From: Ctena decussata
Lineage: Eukaryota > Mollusca > Bivalvia > Lucinida > Lucinidae
Direction: 5' to 3'
Length of the DNA stretch: 64,000 nt
Assembly (NCBI GenBank): GCA_963989385.1
Contig: OZ022513.1
Location: 21,765,928-21,829,927 of the forward strand
Below the pieces are notes generated by a model. It was not told the DNA's origin. It did no database searches and was given only the letters and a program-made list of their open reading frames with translations. The translations under genes and the position numbers were made by a program. This document shows, in pieces, positions 56,401 through 61,408 of the stretch. Within the stretch, counting starts at the first letter, position 1. Every line of letters begins with the position of its first letter.

Positions 56401-57377
56401 AAAATTCCCTGACTTTTTCAGATGTTTTTCTCTGACCGTTGCAACCCTGTCATTTGCCTAATGTTTCTTTACAGTTATGTGTCCTTCAAGAAATAAATGT
56501 CACTTTTCAGACGTTCATGGAAGTATGAACATGATGGGTTCTCTGCAAAGTTTACCCATTGCGTTCATACTTCCTCAAACATCTGAAAAATGAAATTTAT
56601 CTTTTATATTTATACTATGTTTTATTTATCTTTTATATTTATACTATGTTTTCACATTAACTTTGTTACTTATTCGTGAAATTCTGACTAATTTAATGTC
56701 ATGGAAAGGATGAAGAACAGTTAATGTCGAGAAAAATTCCAGTTGATTGGATGCCGTAACAATCAATGTACGTCATGTCATAGTGACAGCTGTTGAACAC
56801 GTCGTTAGCCTTGCCAGAACTAATGTTGTTCATGGCTGTATGAACATTGTACACTTGCAAATGCATCAAAGTCCAGGGGCAGATCCAGGAATATTGGAAA
56901 GGGGGTTCAATTTGTGCAGTTTGACCAATTTTTCCTGAAATTCCCCATGAAAATAAGATAACTTGGGCTGGGAAGGGGGTTCATTGAACCACCCGAACCC
57001 CCACTGGATCCGCCACTGAAGTCAACTGAAAAAATATTTTGGGGAAAGACTTTTGACGCTTGGCTGTAGTACCAAAACAATTGTCCATTCAACAGAAGTG
57101 CCAAAATATAGTTTCCAGTAAACATGGAAATACACTTATATCTATGGTAAAATCAGTCCTGTGGAAATACTTTGGTCCTGAAATGTAAATAAGGTAGATC
57201 CGAAATTAAGTCACATACGGATTCTATTTTCATAGACATCAGTTCAGCATTAAGCAAACATGACAATAATCAAGTAAGCAAAGCAGAGGATATATAATAA
57301 TTTACTTTTGTAGGTGGTGTATCCTTCCCTCTTTTCTTTCCGGACGGGGTTGATTTATCTGTTTGCTCTTGAGTCAT
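32380..57377 (-). CDS. UPF3: UPF3 regulator of nonsense transcripts, whole spliced gene
   Basis: UPF3 bridges the exon junction complex and UPF2 in nonsense-mediated mRNA decay; it shuttles between nucleus and cytoplasm. Exons, 5' to 3' on the minus strand: 57377-57306, 55013-54907, 53362-53256, 52133-52035, 49985-49872, 48572-48490, 47667-47335, 45343-45095, 43585-43434, 42310-42239, 41326-41257, 34793-34647, 32499-32380. All have GT/AG borders and compatible phases and total 1725 nt (574 aa). Residues 25-125 form the RNP-like UPF2-binding domain (VVIRRLPSSLTGE, YINFLNYEDV, FDGYVFVDSKG, PAIVEFSPFQKVPK). A Glu/Arg-rich middle follows, then an Arg-Asp repeat and a C-terminal RPERAIYDPRKAMERR resembling the EJC-binding motif. 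One gene; vertebrates have the UPF3A/UPF3B pair. It is slightly longer than human UPF3B, mainly through the RD region. Confidence 0.95.
32585..32690. repeat. Family I hairpin repeat
   Basis: GCAAACGGTGCAGACCAAGA, then TCAGACTGCTCC, facing AGCAGACTGATCAGAGTCTA. UPF3 intron 12, 86 bp upstream of exon 13. Confidence 0.65.
32820..33037. repeat. Family K element (GGCCCAGTTGTTCAAAAC ends)
   Basis: GGGCCCGGTTGTTCAAAACT to TTTGAACAACTTGGCCC; loosely palindromic interior with GTTGCAAAAGCTTCTCAC. Confidence 0.75.
33115..33295 (-). repeat. tRNA-derived SINE, degraded (reverse)
   Basis: On the minus strand: a tRNA-like head (GATAGCTTGATAGTTTCAGC), then the body shared with the intact SINEs (GATTTCATTGCATACA, GATACGACTGAAATACAG). 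Confidence 0.7.
33635..33857. repeat. Palindromic MITE, GGGGCCGTATTCATAA ends
   Basis: 223 bp; outer arms GGGGCCGTATTCATAAAG and ACTTAAGTCGTTGCTATGC; inner arms GAAATTTGGTCTGGAGGAAC / complement around TTTGTAAG. Only one copy here. Confidence 0.87.
34361..34610. repeat. Family D palindromic element, copy 8
   Basis: Full length; the central core is tripled (GGAGCAAATTTAATTTGCTC, then CTTTAGGAGCAAATTC). Ends 37 bp from the UPF3 exon 12 donor. Confidence 0.83.
34647..34793 (-). CDS. UPF3: UPF3 coding exon 12
   Basis: 49 codons, acceptor CTTTAG, donor GTATTA. Ser/Asp/Glu-rich (LSESSKPEKSRSSQSMDEDS) ending DDKRRKRK. Follows the largest UPF3 intron (6.5 kb), which holds a 3.7-kb transposon. Confidence 0.88.
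35143..35325. repeat. Palindromic MITE, family B copy 7 (partial)
   Basis: Left arm and part of the right arm; the right terminus is missing after GACTGGGCAAATAC. UPF3 intron 11-12. Confidence 0.7.
35801..36037. repeat. Palindromic MITE, family B copy 8
   Basis: Cleanest copy: GAGCCGCGACACGAG to TGTCATGTCGCGGCTC, flanked by ATAT on both sides. Confidence 0.88.
36072..36300. repeat. Palindromic element rich in GGAATGG/CCATTCC
   Basis: CAAAGTTTTATAAACTGGAA to TTCCAGATTTAAACTTTG; inner GGAATGGAATG/CATTCCATTCC and CATTCCAGTGGCC/GGCCTCCACTGGAAT hairpins. Abuts family B copy 8. Confidence 0.75.
37023..37221. repeat. Palindromic MITE, family C copy 5, nested in family D
   Basis: Sits between the left part of a D copy (ending AATAGAGACCA) and its continuation (GACTCCTAAAGG). 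Confidence 0.85.
37328..41058. mobile_element. 3.7-kb TIR DNA transposon, non-autonomous
   Basis: Terminal inverted repeats of about 150 bp with interruptions: TGGGGCAGATATGT, TTGTGCACTTTTTGATAAAA, GCATGAAATTTGG, TTCAGGGTGGATGCCAAGC and GGCGGCCATCTTG on the left, with complements at 40905-41058. Flanks CTATTA/CTATAT suggest a 4-6 bp duplication. The 3.4-kb interior has no ORF over about 80 codons and no recognised domain. It accounts for over half of the largest UPF3 intron and is inserted in a family-D copy. Superfamily not determined. Confidence 0.78.
41257..41326 (-). CDS. UPF3: UPF3 coding exon 11
   Basis: Acceptor TCTATAG, donor GTAAGG. Encodes SDRRDPVRSERKERDGRTDR and DRQK, phase 2 in and 0 out. 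Confidence 0.85.
41356..41585. repeat. Family D palindromic element, copy 10
   Basis: Full length with a perfect GAATTTGCTCCTGCAGGAGC centre. Starts 30 bp upstream, in gene sense, of UPF3 exon 11. Confidence 0.82.
41610..41785 (+). repeat. tRNA-derived SINE copy
   Basis: Head GCCCCGGCAGCTCAGTAGGT (A box), B box mutated (GGCTCAAGACC). Body GGTTTCATTGCATACAAC, then CCTGATATGACTGAAATACT. UPF3 intron 10. Confidence 0.78.
42239..42310 (-). CDS. UPF3: UPF3 coding exon 10
   Basis: Acceptor GTTACAG, donor GTGAAA. Encodes RDDRPRSGPPSRSRDDRRLK and EESS. Short low-complexity exon supported by phase and by continued composition. Confidence 0.85.
42590..43435. mobile_element. Composite palindrome-bearing element, copy 2
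   Basis: Shares with 22980-23720 the order: TATACAAGATAAGCTTTAGG, GATGACGTTTG, ATGAGCCAGTGCATGTAGGA and the GTCAGAATTTCAACC / GGTAGCAATTCGGACCC hairpin. Its right edge meets the UPF3 exon 9 donor (43434), so the palindrome end supplies the intron start. Confidence 0.72.
42777..42916. mobile_element. Short relative of the 1.47-kb element
   Basis: ACCTGTACACGTACAGGATA to GTACTTTCGTACAGGCGAGC, then TAAAAA, with an internal CGCCCACGCCAACGCC run. It ends in the same GAGCTAAAAA as the 15420 element and is inserted in the element at 42590-43435. Confidence 0.55.
43434..43585 (-). CDS. UPF3: UPF3 coding exon 9
   Basis: Acceptor TTAACAG, donor GTGATG. Arg/Asp/Ser-rich: PDRPRSSRDDYYSSRDSDRG and similar. 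The frame joins exons 8 and 10 exactly. A family-C palindrome lies 28 nt upstream of the acceptor. Confidence 0.88.
43614..43804. repeat. Palindromic MITE, family C copy 6
   Basis: Begins 28 nt upstream, in gene sense, of the UPF3 exon 9 acceptor, so it adjoins or covers the branch-point region. Confidence 0.83.
44019..44522. mobile_element. TIR MITE, TACAGCYRAGTGTCAA ends, copy 1
   Basis: Left TACAGCTGAGTGTCAACAGT, then CTTTCCCCAAAA; the right end is its complement (TTTTGGGGAAAG, then CACTTGGCTGTA). 504 bp, no ORF. UPF3 intron 8-9. Confidence 0.82.
44767..45010. repeat. Palindromic MITE, family B copy 9
   Basis: UPF3 intron 8-9, starting 85 bp from the exon 8 donor at 45095. Flanked by ATAT on both sides. 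Confidence 0.83.
45095..45343 (-). CDS. UPF3: UPF3 coding exon 8
   Basis: 83 codons, phase 0; acceptor TTAAAG, donor GTAATA. Starts LLKNPERDKEKGSDKE (compare LLKKPE in vertebrate UPF3B) and continues Lys/Glu/Arg-rich with ENRERNKENRENNSREKD. Confidence 0.92.
45470..45690. repeat. Palindromic MITE, family B copy 10 (ends eroded)
   Basis: Interior arms clear (ATCTGATCAGAGTCTTCC..., GGTAGCTAAGG); both termini decayed. Confidence 0.75.
45863..46099. repeat. Family D palindromic element, copy 11
   Basis: Full length, AAGATGAAAGGGTACATTTT to GTACCTGTCCACCTT. UPF3 intron 7-8. Confidence 0.82.
46219..46418. repeat. Family D palindromic element, copy 12, ending in poly-G
   Basis: Left 200 bp intact; the right end is replaced by the G-tract at 46419-46485. 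Confidence 0.75.
46419..46485. repeat. Poly-G tract, interrupted
   Basis: Long G runs with A/T/C interruptions. Likely assembly-sensitive. Confidence 0.9.
46547..46882. repeat. Tandem duplication, about 175-bp unit, two copies
   Basis: TTTTACTAAATGTGGTGATA...CTTAAACTGAGTAT...CAACTGATCTTGAA repeated at about 46547 and 46721. Confidence 0.85.
46915..47152. repeat. Family K element, second full copy
   Basis: GGGCCAGTTGTTCAAAACTA to TTAACAACTGGGCCC; the centre GAGCTTTTGCAATGCAAAAG is a hairpin. UPF3 intron 7. Confidence 0.77.
47335..47667 (-). CDS. UPF3: UPF3 coding exon 7 (Arg-Asp repeat)
   Basis: 111 codons, phase 0, acceptor TTAACAG, donor GTAATT. Opens with RAREERKKKEIERKRLKDEE (long charged helix), then about 45 residues of alternating Arg-Asp/Arg-Glu, then KDRQKDRDGLQND. 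The coding DNA is a near-repeat of GAT/GAC and AGA/AGG/CGA codons, prone to length change. The opposite strand also reads open (Ser/Leu-rich), which is a shadow. Confidence 0.93.
47940..48099. repeat. Family D palindromic element, copy 13 (partial)
   Basis: Central core and right arm to TATTCACCTTAA; left arm mostly lost. Followed by the 105-bp segment shared with the hAT flank near 53.75 kb. Confidence 0.75.
48110..48215. repeat. Paralogous empty site of the hAT insertion
   Basis: TGATTTACTACACATTAGGC, then TCTTAATAACACCCC and GTTTAATAGGATTAATA match the two flanks of the hAT element near 53.77 and 54.83 kb joined directly. Both loci follow a family-D copy. Confidence 0.8.
48380..48484. repeat. 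Short palindromic repeat, family E copy 3
   Basis: Longest copy: outer arms CCCTAATGTACTTAGATATT / AATATTTAAGCACATAAGGG and centre CCATTTGGGACAAATGG. Ends 6 bp from the UPF3 exon 6 donor. Confidence 0.82.
48490..48572 (-). CDS. UPF3: UPF3 coding exon 6
   Basis: Acceptor TCCTAG, donor GTAAGC. Encodes ANKGAKKQSTPLIDYLRKRR and EEKKQAIL, corresponding to the TPLL-type motif and start of the charged helix. Confidence 0.93.
49030..49230. repeat. Palindromic MITE, family C copy 7
   Basis: UPF3 intron 5. Very similar to the copy at 37023-37221 (shared GGTGATAATTAGGGATA), suggesting a younger subfamily. Confidence 0.83.
49660..49812 (+). repeat. tRNA-derived SINE copy (intact promoter boxes)
   Basis: Head GCCCCGGTAGCTCAGTAGGT, B box GGGTTCGATCC intact, tail CCTGATATGACTGAAATACT. 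The body is shorter than in the 41610 copy. UPF3 intron 5, opposite to the gene. Confidence 0.82.
49872..49985 (-). CDS. UPF3: UPF3 coding exon 5
   Basis: Acceptor ATACAG, donor GTATTG. Encodes DADYLKFLEYLENPDSDDPV then ETYLEQLEAKEKESK, matching the acidic helix after the UPF2-binding domain. Confidence 0.93.
50370..50880. repeat. Family J element copy 2 with internal duplication
   Basis: Same family as 27185-27560. The block GCTATGGGTGCAAAGTAGCA...GGTAAATCATCAGTTTTA occurs twice (about 50487 and 50625, 138 bp apart). Confidence 0.72.
51264..51288. repeat. Poly-G tract
   Basis: About 25 consecutive G in UPF3 intron 4. Confidence 0.9.
52035..52133 (-). CDS. UPF3: UPF3 coding exon 4
   Basis: Acceptor ATTTCAG, donor GTATAT (weak). 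Encodes GNEFPAIVEFSPFQKVPKRK, the last conserved strand, then a basic segment ending GTVEQ. Confidence 0.93.
52215..52275. repeat. Family E half-copy
   Basis: Right arm only: TGGAAAATTAATGG then TTTTAGGTGTCCCAATATTT. A shorter scrap (TTAGGTGTCCCAGCAC) is at 23746-23762. Confidence 0.65.
52366..52445. repeat. Family I hairpin repeat, best copy
   Basis: GCAAACAGTGCAGACCCTGA and TCAGACTGCTCC face GAAGCAGTCTGATCTTGGTC and TGCACTGTTTGCC; short TAGG loop. Confidence 0.78.
53037..53236. repeat. Palindromic MITE, family C copy 8
   Basis: UPF3 intron 3, starting about 20 nt after the exon 3 donor (53255). Confidence 0.82.
53256..53362 (-). CDS. UPF3: UPF3 coding exon 3
   Basis: Acceptor ATTCTAG, donor GTAAAT. 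Encodes FSRAYINFLNYEDVASFRDK and FDGYVFVDSK, the core of the domain. A family-C palindrome begins about 20 nt beyond the donor. Confidence 0.95.
53535..53722. repeat. Family D palindromic element, copy 14
   Basis: Core AAGGAAAGAATTTGCTCC, degraded ends. UPF3 intron 2. Confidence 0.72.
54146..54762 (+). pseudogene. BED zinc-finger fragment of hAT transposase, interrupted
   Basis: ATG at 54146 opens MEAPSDTLKLHNLPKHYRLN, then AWKHFGFRGEAKDSG and CCICFTD, and hits a stop at the palindromic MITE (54284-54617). After it, GNTSNMITHSRRKHAVNVS resumes. Aromatic W/F, Cys pair, NTSN(M/L) and H-x4-H are the BED-finger pattern of hAT transposases and ZBED proteins. Removing the MITE and one 5-bp duplication would make the frame continuous. 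No transposase core follows. Confidence 0.8.
54284..54617. mobile_element. 334-bp palindromic MITE inside the BED finger
   Basis: TIR CACAGGGTATAATCGATTCC / complement continuing through the whole element, with repeated GCTTCCTGC..GAGACTGTNCGC units in each arm; flanked by ACTGT on both sides (279-283 and 618-622 past 54000). Confidence 0.88.
54907..55013 (-). CDS. UPF3: UPF3 coding exon 2
   Basis: Acceptor ATTTCAG, donor GTAAGA. Encodes VVIRRLPSSLTGETLLEQI and YDFFYFMKADL, the first strand and helix of the UPF3 RNP-like domain. Confidence 0.95.
55488..55740. repeat. Palindromic MITE, family B copy 11
   Basis: Full copy in UPF3 intron 1, with a 20-bp local duplication of ACACAAGACCAACAATGTG near the left end. 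Flanked by AAT/AATCATT. Confidence 0.85.
56155..56260. repeat. Family D palindromic element, copy 15 (core only)
   Basis: GGTTACTCTTAATGGAAAC and GGGAGCAATTTTTTTCC mark a decayed central region. UPF3 intron 1. Confidence 0.6.
56500..56602. repeat. Hairpin plus direct repeat in UPF3 intron 1
   Basis: ATTTCACTTTTC..., GGAAGTATGAAC facing GTTCATACTTCC...GAAAAATGAAAT; followed by a 29-bp direct duplication (TTATCTTTTATATTTATACT) at 56605-56652. Confidence 0.72.
56849..57067. mobile_element. TIR MITE copy 2 (right end), split by a 145-bp MITE
   Basis: ACTTGCAAATGCATCAAAGT at the left and ATTTTGGGGAAAGACTTTTG, then GCTTGGCTGTA, at the right, homologous to 44455-44522. Interrupted at 56874-57018. 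Confidence 0.8.
56874..57018. mobile_element. 145-bp MITE, CAGKGGCRGATCCAG ends
   Basis: TIR CAGGGGCAGATCCAG / CTGGATCCGCCACTG, flanked by AAGTC on both sides (56869-56873 and 57019-57023). Nested in the 56849 element, about 290 bp inside UPF3 intron 1. Confidence 0.83.
57306..57377 (-). CDS. UPF3: UPF3 coding exon 1
   Basis: 24 codons starting MTQEQTDKSTPSGKKRGKD, donor GTAAAT, phase 0. A short polar, basic leader before the conserved domain, as in other UPF3 proteins. In the upstream sequence an ATG GAC TGA lies about 30 nt before the ATG and could be a minimal upstream ORF. Confidence 0.8.
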
Positions 57378-58188
57378 ATTCTGATGTTTTCGTTTTGCTT
57401 GTTTCAGTCCATTTTTTTGGAGTTAAATTACCTCCCCTGAATCGGTCCATAGAATTACCGAAAAGCACCGAAATACCGAAAAGCACCGAAATACCGAAAA
57501 GCATAGAATTACCGAAAAGCACCGATATGTCAGATTTGCCAGACTATGGAATACAACACGGTCTGGATATATTATAAAGGGATCAAGTAACTTGAGAGGG
57601 TAATTCTTATTACCGAAAAACACCAATATATAGTATTATGCTTGGGTTGGTTGGTTGGTTGATTTGATGCAGAGAGAGACTAGGACTACTGAAAGAAGCT
57701 ACATGCAGGAGATTGTGAGTGGAGACTTGAAGCAAAATCCAAAACGTTTCTACTCCTATATAAAGAGTAAAAGACAAGAGTCAGAGGGTGTGTCGTCTCT
57801 CACGGGTTTCTACAAAGTGAAAGCACCAAGAGAGCCGACGTGCTAAATGACCAGTTTGTATCCGCCTACACGCACGAGGATAATGAGACCATCCCACAGA
57901 AAGGGCCAAGTCCTCATCCTACAATGCAAAGGATCATAGTCACCATCAGTGGACTTGAAAGCTTTTACAGGAATTAAAATCCTACAAAGCTACCGGACCT
58001 GACTGTATACCAACCTTCATTTTGAAAGTGGCGGTCGAAGAACTTTCACCAGTCCTAACCAAGATATTTCAGAGGTCTCTAGATACAGGGGAAGTACCAC
58101 TGGACTGGAGGAAAGCCAATATTGTACCACTTTTCAAGAAGGGCGACAGACACCAAGCCTCCAATTACGACCAGTTTCGCTCACGTCA

Positions 58189-59466
58189 GTGTCATGCAAG
58201 ATCCTGGAGCATATTGTTCATAGTAACATCGTGAACCATTTCCTCCAACACGACATCCTGTGCGACAATCAACATGGGTTCAGGGCCAGACGCTCATGCG
58301 AGACTCAACTAATCACGACTCTACAGGGTATCACTAACCAGCTACGCTCCGGAAAGGACCAGATTGACGTCATCTTGCTGGATTTCTCCAAGGCATTTGA
58401 CAAAGTGCCTCACAAGCGCCTACTACACAAGTTGGATAATTATGGCGTTAAGGGAGACACCCTACGATGGATACAGTCCTTTCTGAGCTACCATAAACAG
58501 CAAGTACTCCTGGAGGGTTCCATATCCGCAGAAGCAGATGTCATTTCGGGGGTCCCACAAGGGACAGTTCTAGGTCCCCTTCTTTTTCTCGTATTTATTA
58601 ACGACCTTCCAGAGTCTACAGCTTCAGATACTAGGCTTTTTGCCGATGATGCTCTGCTTTACAGACATATCAAGAGTGACAATGATGCGAGACTTCTCCA
58701 ACAAGACCTGAACTCCTTACAAGACTGGGAAAGTAGATGGCAGATGAAATTTCACCCAGAAAAGTGTCAGGTTATCAGAATATGCACCAACAAACATTTC
58801 CAACGAGCCTCTTCATACTCACTCCATGGACATATTCTAGAAGCAATTGACAGCGCCAAGTATCTTGGAGTCACCTTTAGCGAAGATCTGCAATGGAAGT
58901 CTCACATTGATAATATCACTGCCAAGGCCTCTAGAACAGTTGGTTTTCTGCGACGGAACCTGTACAACTGCACCAAGGATGTACGTGAAGCCACCTACCG
59001 ATCCATAGTTCGTCCCACCCTTGAATATGCATCAGCATCCTGGGACCCTTACCAAAGCTCAGACATAAATCGACTAGAGCAGGTCCAGAGGAGAGCAGCG
59101 AGATTTGTACACGGTAATTACTGGGACAGGACTCCAGGCTGTGTATCCAGAATGGTGAACGAACTTGGCTGGCAACCATTGGCTGACAGGCGACGTACTC
59201 ATAGGCTCGTCATGCTGTACCAGATTCAACGTGGATTGGTAGATGTAAATCCAGGATCCATTCTCCGCACAAACGATCAGCGTACAAGAGGTGGACACCG
59301 CATATACCAACCAACAGCTACCCAGCAGGTCTATAAGTACTCGTTCTACCCAAGAACCATACAGGACTGGAACAGACTACCAGCCTCTACTACAGACAGC
59401 CCAACTCTGGAGGAGTTCACAGCTGCCATTCAACATAATGTGGCAGCTGTCTTCGTCGTTCCATAA
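58189..59466 (+). CDS. Non-LTR reverse transcriptase (partial ORF2)
   Basis: 425 codons: RT and C-terminal region of a CR1/jockey-group LINE. Motifs: DFSKAFDKVPH (motif A), SGVPQGTVLGPLLFLVFIND (B), RLFADDALLY (C, catalytic FADD), KYLGVTFSEDLQWKSHI, YRSIVRPTLEYASASWDP, VQRRAARFVHG and a C-terminal YKYSFYPRTIQDWNRLP. Upstream parts (57655-57846, 57842-57990, 58022-58234) belong to the same protein in other frames, so the element is dead despite the intact RT. The ATG at 58189 is a frame artefact, not a native start. Confidence 0.9.
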   Translation: MSCKILEHIVHSNIVNHFLQHDILCDNQHGFRARRSCETQLITTLQGITNQLRSGKDQIDVILLDFSKAFDKVPHKRLLHKLDNYGVKGDTLRWIQSFLSYHKQQVLLEGSISAEADVISGVPQGTVLGPLLFLVFINDLPESTASDTRLFADDALLYRHIKSDNDARLLQQDLNSLQDWESRWQMKFHPEKCQVIRICTNKHFQRASSYSLHGHILEAIDSAKYLGVTFSEDLQWKSHIDNITAKASRTVGFLRRNLYNCTKDVREATYRSIVRPTLEYASASWDPYQSSDINRLEQVQRRAARFVHGNYWDRTPGCVSRMVNELGWQPLADRRRTHRLVMLYQIQRGLVDVNPGSILRTNDQRTRGGHRIYQPTATQQVYKYSFYPRTIQDWNRLPASTTDSPTLEEFTAAIQHNVAAVFVVP

Positions 59467-59791
59467 ACAGCCGGTCTCCATGTTTTTAACCTGTACATAC
59501 AAACTTTTAACTTTTTATCTGGAAGGAGACGACTGTCCCATCCTCCTTATCAGGTCAACCTTACAGTCTAAGAAGACTTCTGACCTTTTTCCGGAAGACG
59601 AAGACGAAGACGATGCTTAACGTCCGCGGTAAACAACTAAGGTCATGTCGGGACGGTCAGTTAACCTAACCACACTATTCCTGGGCAGGCTTATACCTTC
59701 TAAGCGGTTAACCAGTACTAAGTACACATAATTTCGCCAGTAACTGACAACTGCCCTTCTTGAATCAGCGGAAGGAGAAACGAAAGTATGT

Positions 59792-59863
59792 GGCCAGACC
59801 GGGATTCGAACCCAGGACCTCTGACTTACGAGTCAGGTGCCCTACCGATTGCGCTACCCGGCC
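59792..59863 (-). tRNA. tRNA-Thr(CGU)-like sequence at the LINE 3' end
   Basis: 72 nt on the minus strand. Acceptor GGCCGGG pairs with TCTGGCC (two G-U). TAGCGCAATCGGTAGGGC is an A-box/D-arm with one stem mismatch; loop around CUCGUAA gives anticodon CGU; T arm CCTGGGTTCGAATCCCGG is perfect. The anticodon stem pairs as CTGAC/GTCAG with a 6-nt loop instead of 7, so it is probably a pseudo-tRNA or SINE-type head. Inside the LINE's target-site duplication. Confidence 0.55.
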
Positions 59864-60116
59864 CGGCATTATGCTTGGGTATGATACACAAAAGAAGTTC
59901 GGGAAAGGTATTAAGTAACTCGTTAGCTACTTTGTTATTACTGATGTATATGCATATTTTATCTATCGAAGGTGTAGAGGGATGAAGTGGGCAGTAGGGA
60001 TATTTGTTAAGTTTATTAAATAACTCATTAGGTACTTTCTTATTACCGAAAAGCACCTAAATGCAATTGAAACAGTAAATTGCCTTTCATGAGCAGCCTT
60101 ACTTAATGAGTGGCAT

Positions 60117-60731
60117 ATGTTTATCAAACTTTTAAATATGCCAGTAATATCAGCCCGCTTTCCGGCCGAGAAGAGATCTTCTAAACGAATCTGCGAACAA
60201 GTATATGGCTTTGAAAACGCCGGAATACGCCATGTTTACATCCCTGAGATTTTGCAAAGAGCAGACCTTCCAAGAGTCAGCCCCCCGGGCTGTACCAAAT
60301 CCAAATACGATAGGGACAAAAAAGAGATCAACCAGATGTTTATCAGAAATATGGTGATAGCGTGGAAAAGTTTACGATATTCACTCCCCAAGAGACTATC
60401 TTTAGGACCTGGTACATTTGTCAACCCCGACAATGACCGAAAAGACCTGCGGAATATAAACCTACTTCAACCCGCATTCGACGAGAATTTAGTAGCTCTT
60501 AGCCTTTGCCTGACGATTTCAAAAGGTTGTGAAAAATATGAAAGACCAAGGAAGCACATTTATCATGGTGTATTTTTAACATCGCCAAACATGTGGGACT
60601 CTCTCAAGGGTTTTGAGGATCTGGGACTTACGTTGTCCCGGCTACTGGACCTCTCAGTATGTACATCATCTGAGTGGTACGGGAGATCTATGAAAGAACC
60701 TAATGGCAATTTCACAGAGACCATATATTGA
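60117..60731 (+). CDS. Unrecognised 204-aa ORF inside the long-TIR element
   Basis: Longest non-RT ORF of the window. I do not recognise it. It reads as real protein: mixed composition, MPVISARFPAEKRSSKRICE near the start, PPGCTKSKYDRDKKEINQMF, NPDNDRKDLRNINLLQPAFD, CLTISKGCEKYERPRKHIYH and a C-terminal STSEWYGRSMK-like stretch (SVCTSSEWYGRSMK). No signal peptide, membrane segment or transposase DDE signature is evident. It lies centrally between the TIRs, so it is either the element's own protein (perhaps a truncated transposase or accessory) or captured host coding sequence. Stop TGA at the end of TIY. Confidence 0.55.
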   Translation: MFIKLLNMPVISARFPAEKRSSKRICEQVYGFENAGIRHVYIPEILQRADLPRVSPPGCTKSKYDRDKKEINQMFIRNMVIAWKSLRYSLPKRLSLGPGTFVNPDNDRKDLRNINLLQPAFDENLVALSLCLTISKGCEKYERPRKHIYHGVFLTSPNMWDSLKGFEDLGLTLSRLLDLSVCTSSEWYGRSMKEPNGNFTETIY

Positions 60732-61063
60732 CCAGGAGCTGAGGAAAATTATAATTATGTAATAGGAACTTGGGAGCTGTGAAGTTTTGGGGAACAGGGA
60801 GCAAAGTACCTAATAAGTTACTTGATACCTTTACAGAACCCCTGTTGTATATCATACCCTAGTATATTATATATGATATAATGGTGTTTTTCAACAATTA
60901 CAATTAATATCATGAGTTACTCGACCCCTTTATAATACATCCAGACCGTGTTGTATCCCAAAGTCTTGTAAATATGACATATTGGTGCTTTTCGGTAATT
61001 CTATGCTTTTCGGTATTTCGGTGCTTTTCGGTATTTCGGTACTTTTCGGTAATTCTATGGACC

Positions 61064-61408
61064 CTCCTGAATGACTGTCAGCATGGTATTCGTGATACCG
61101 TGCACAGCTCGACTAACCAATTAACGTTTTCACAGAACAACCACTGTGATTTATGTAGATCGCGTACAACGATACCTTATGACGAATGCGAAAAAAAAAA
61201 AAAAAAAAAAAAATCTGATCAGACTGCACGGATGACAGAATTATCCAACACAGTCTGATCAGTGTACTTTTCTTTACGCATATAGATCTATAGCACTGAA
61301 TCTTTTTGAACCTATAAAGTGAGAAGTGAACTCAGCGGAAACAGTACGTCGAATTTTCGTCGTATCAGTCATACCTTTTGGCGTCGATGACGTCGCATCG
61401 ACGTCAAT
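61064..61408. promoter_or_regulatory. Possible displaced UPF3 upstream region
   Basis: If the 57444-61063 element is removed, this is the sequence directly upstream of UPF3 exon 1. It holds a poly-A run (61191-61213), a CTGATCAGACT hairpin pair (61216-61260) and TGACGTC / GACGTCA-type CRE-like words near 61388-61405. Promoter role is inference only. Confidence 0.3.

Larger units (their letters stand above)
57648..59867 (+). mobile_element. 5'-truncated CR1/jockey-like LINE, nested
   Basis: Bracketed by an exact 13-bp duplication ATTATGCTTGGGT (57635-57647 and 59868-59880). Begins in the linker before the reverse transcriptase (NPKRFYSYIKSKRQESEG) with frame breaks before 58189, then a long intact RT ORF, a 3' UTR, and an antisense tRNA-like sequence at the 3' end. 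Truncation at the 5' end and variable-length duplication are typical of target-primed reverse transcription. Confidence 0.88.
57444..61063. mobile_element. Long-TIR DNA transposon (MULE-like) with nested LINE
   Basis: Terminal inverted repeats GGTCCATAGAATTACCGAAA... / complement, about 260 bp once the LINE is removed (57444-57647 plus 59881-59965 against 60800-61063). They contain tandem CCGAAAAGCACCGAAATA units, then ACAACACGGTCTGGAT and GGTATYAAGTAACT. Flanks CCCCTGAAT (57434-57442, plus one extra C) and CTCCTGAAT (61064-61072) look like a 9-bp duplication, as in Mutator-like elements. About 1.39 kb without the LINE. It carries the ORF at 60117-60731. The left end is 65 bp upstream of the UPF3 ATG. 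Confidence 0.82.

Noticed and set aside
59291..59620. 109-aa ORF ending EDEDEDDA
   Set aside because: Overlaps the reverse transcriptase C-terminus in another frame and extends into the LINE 3' UTR.
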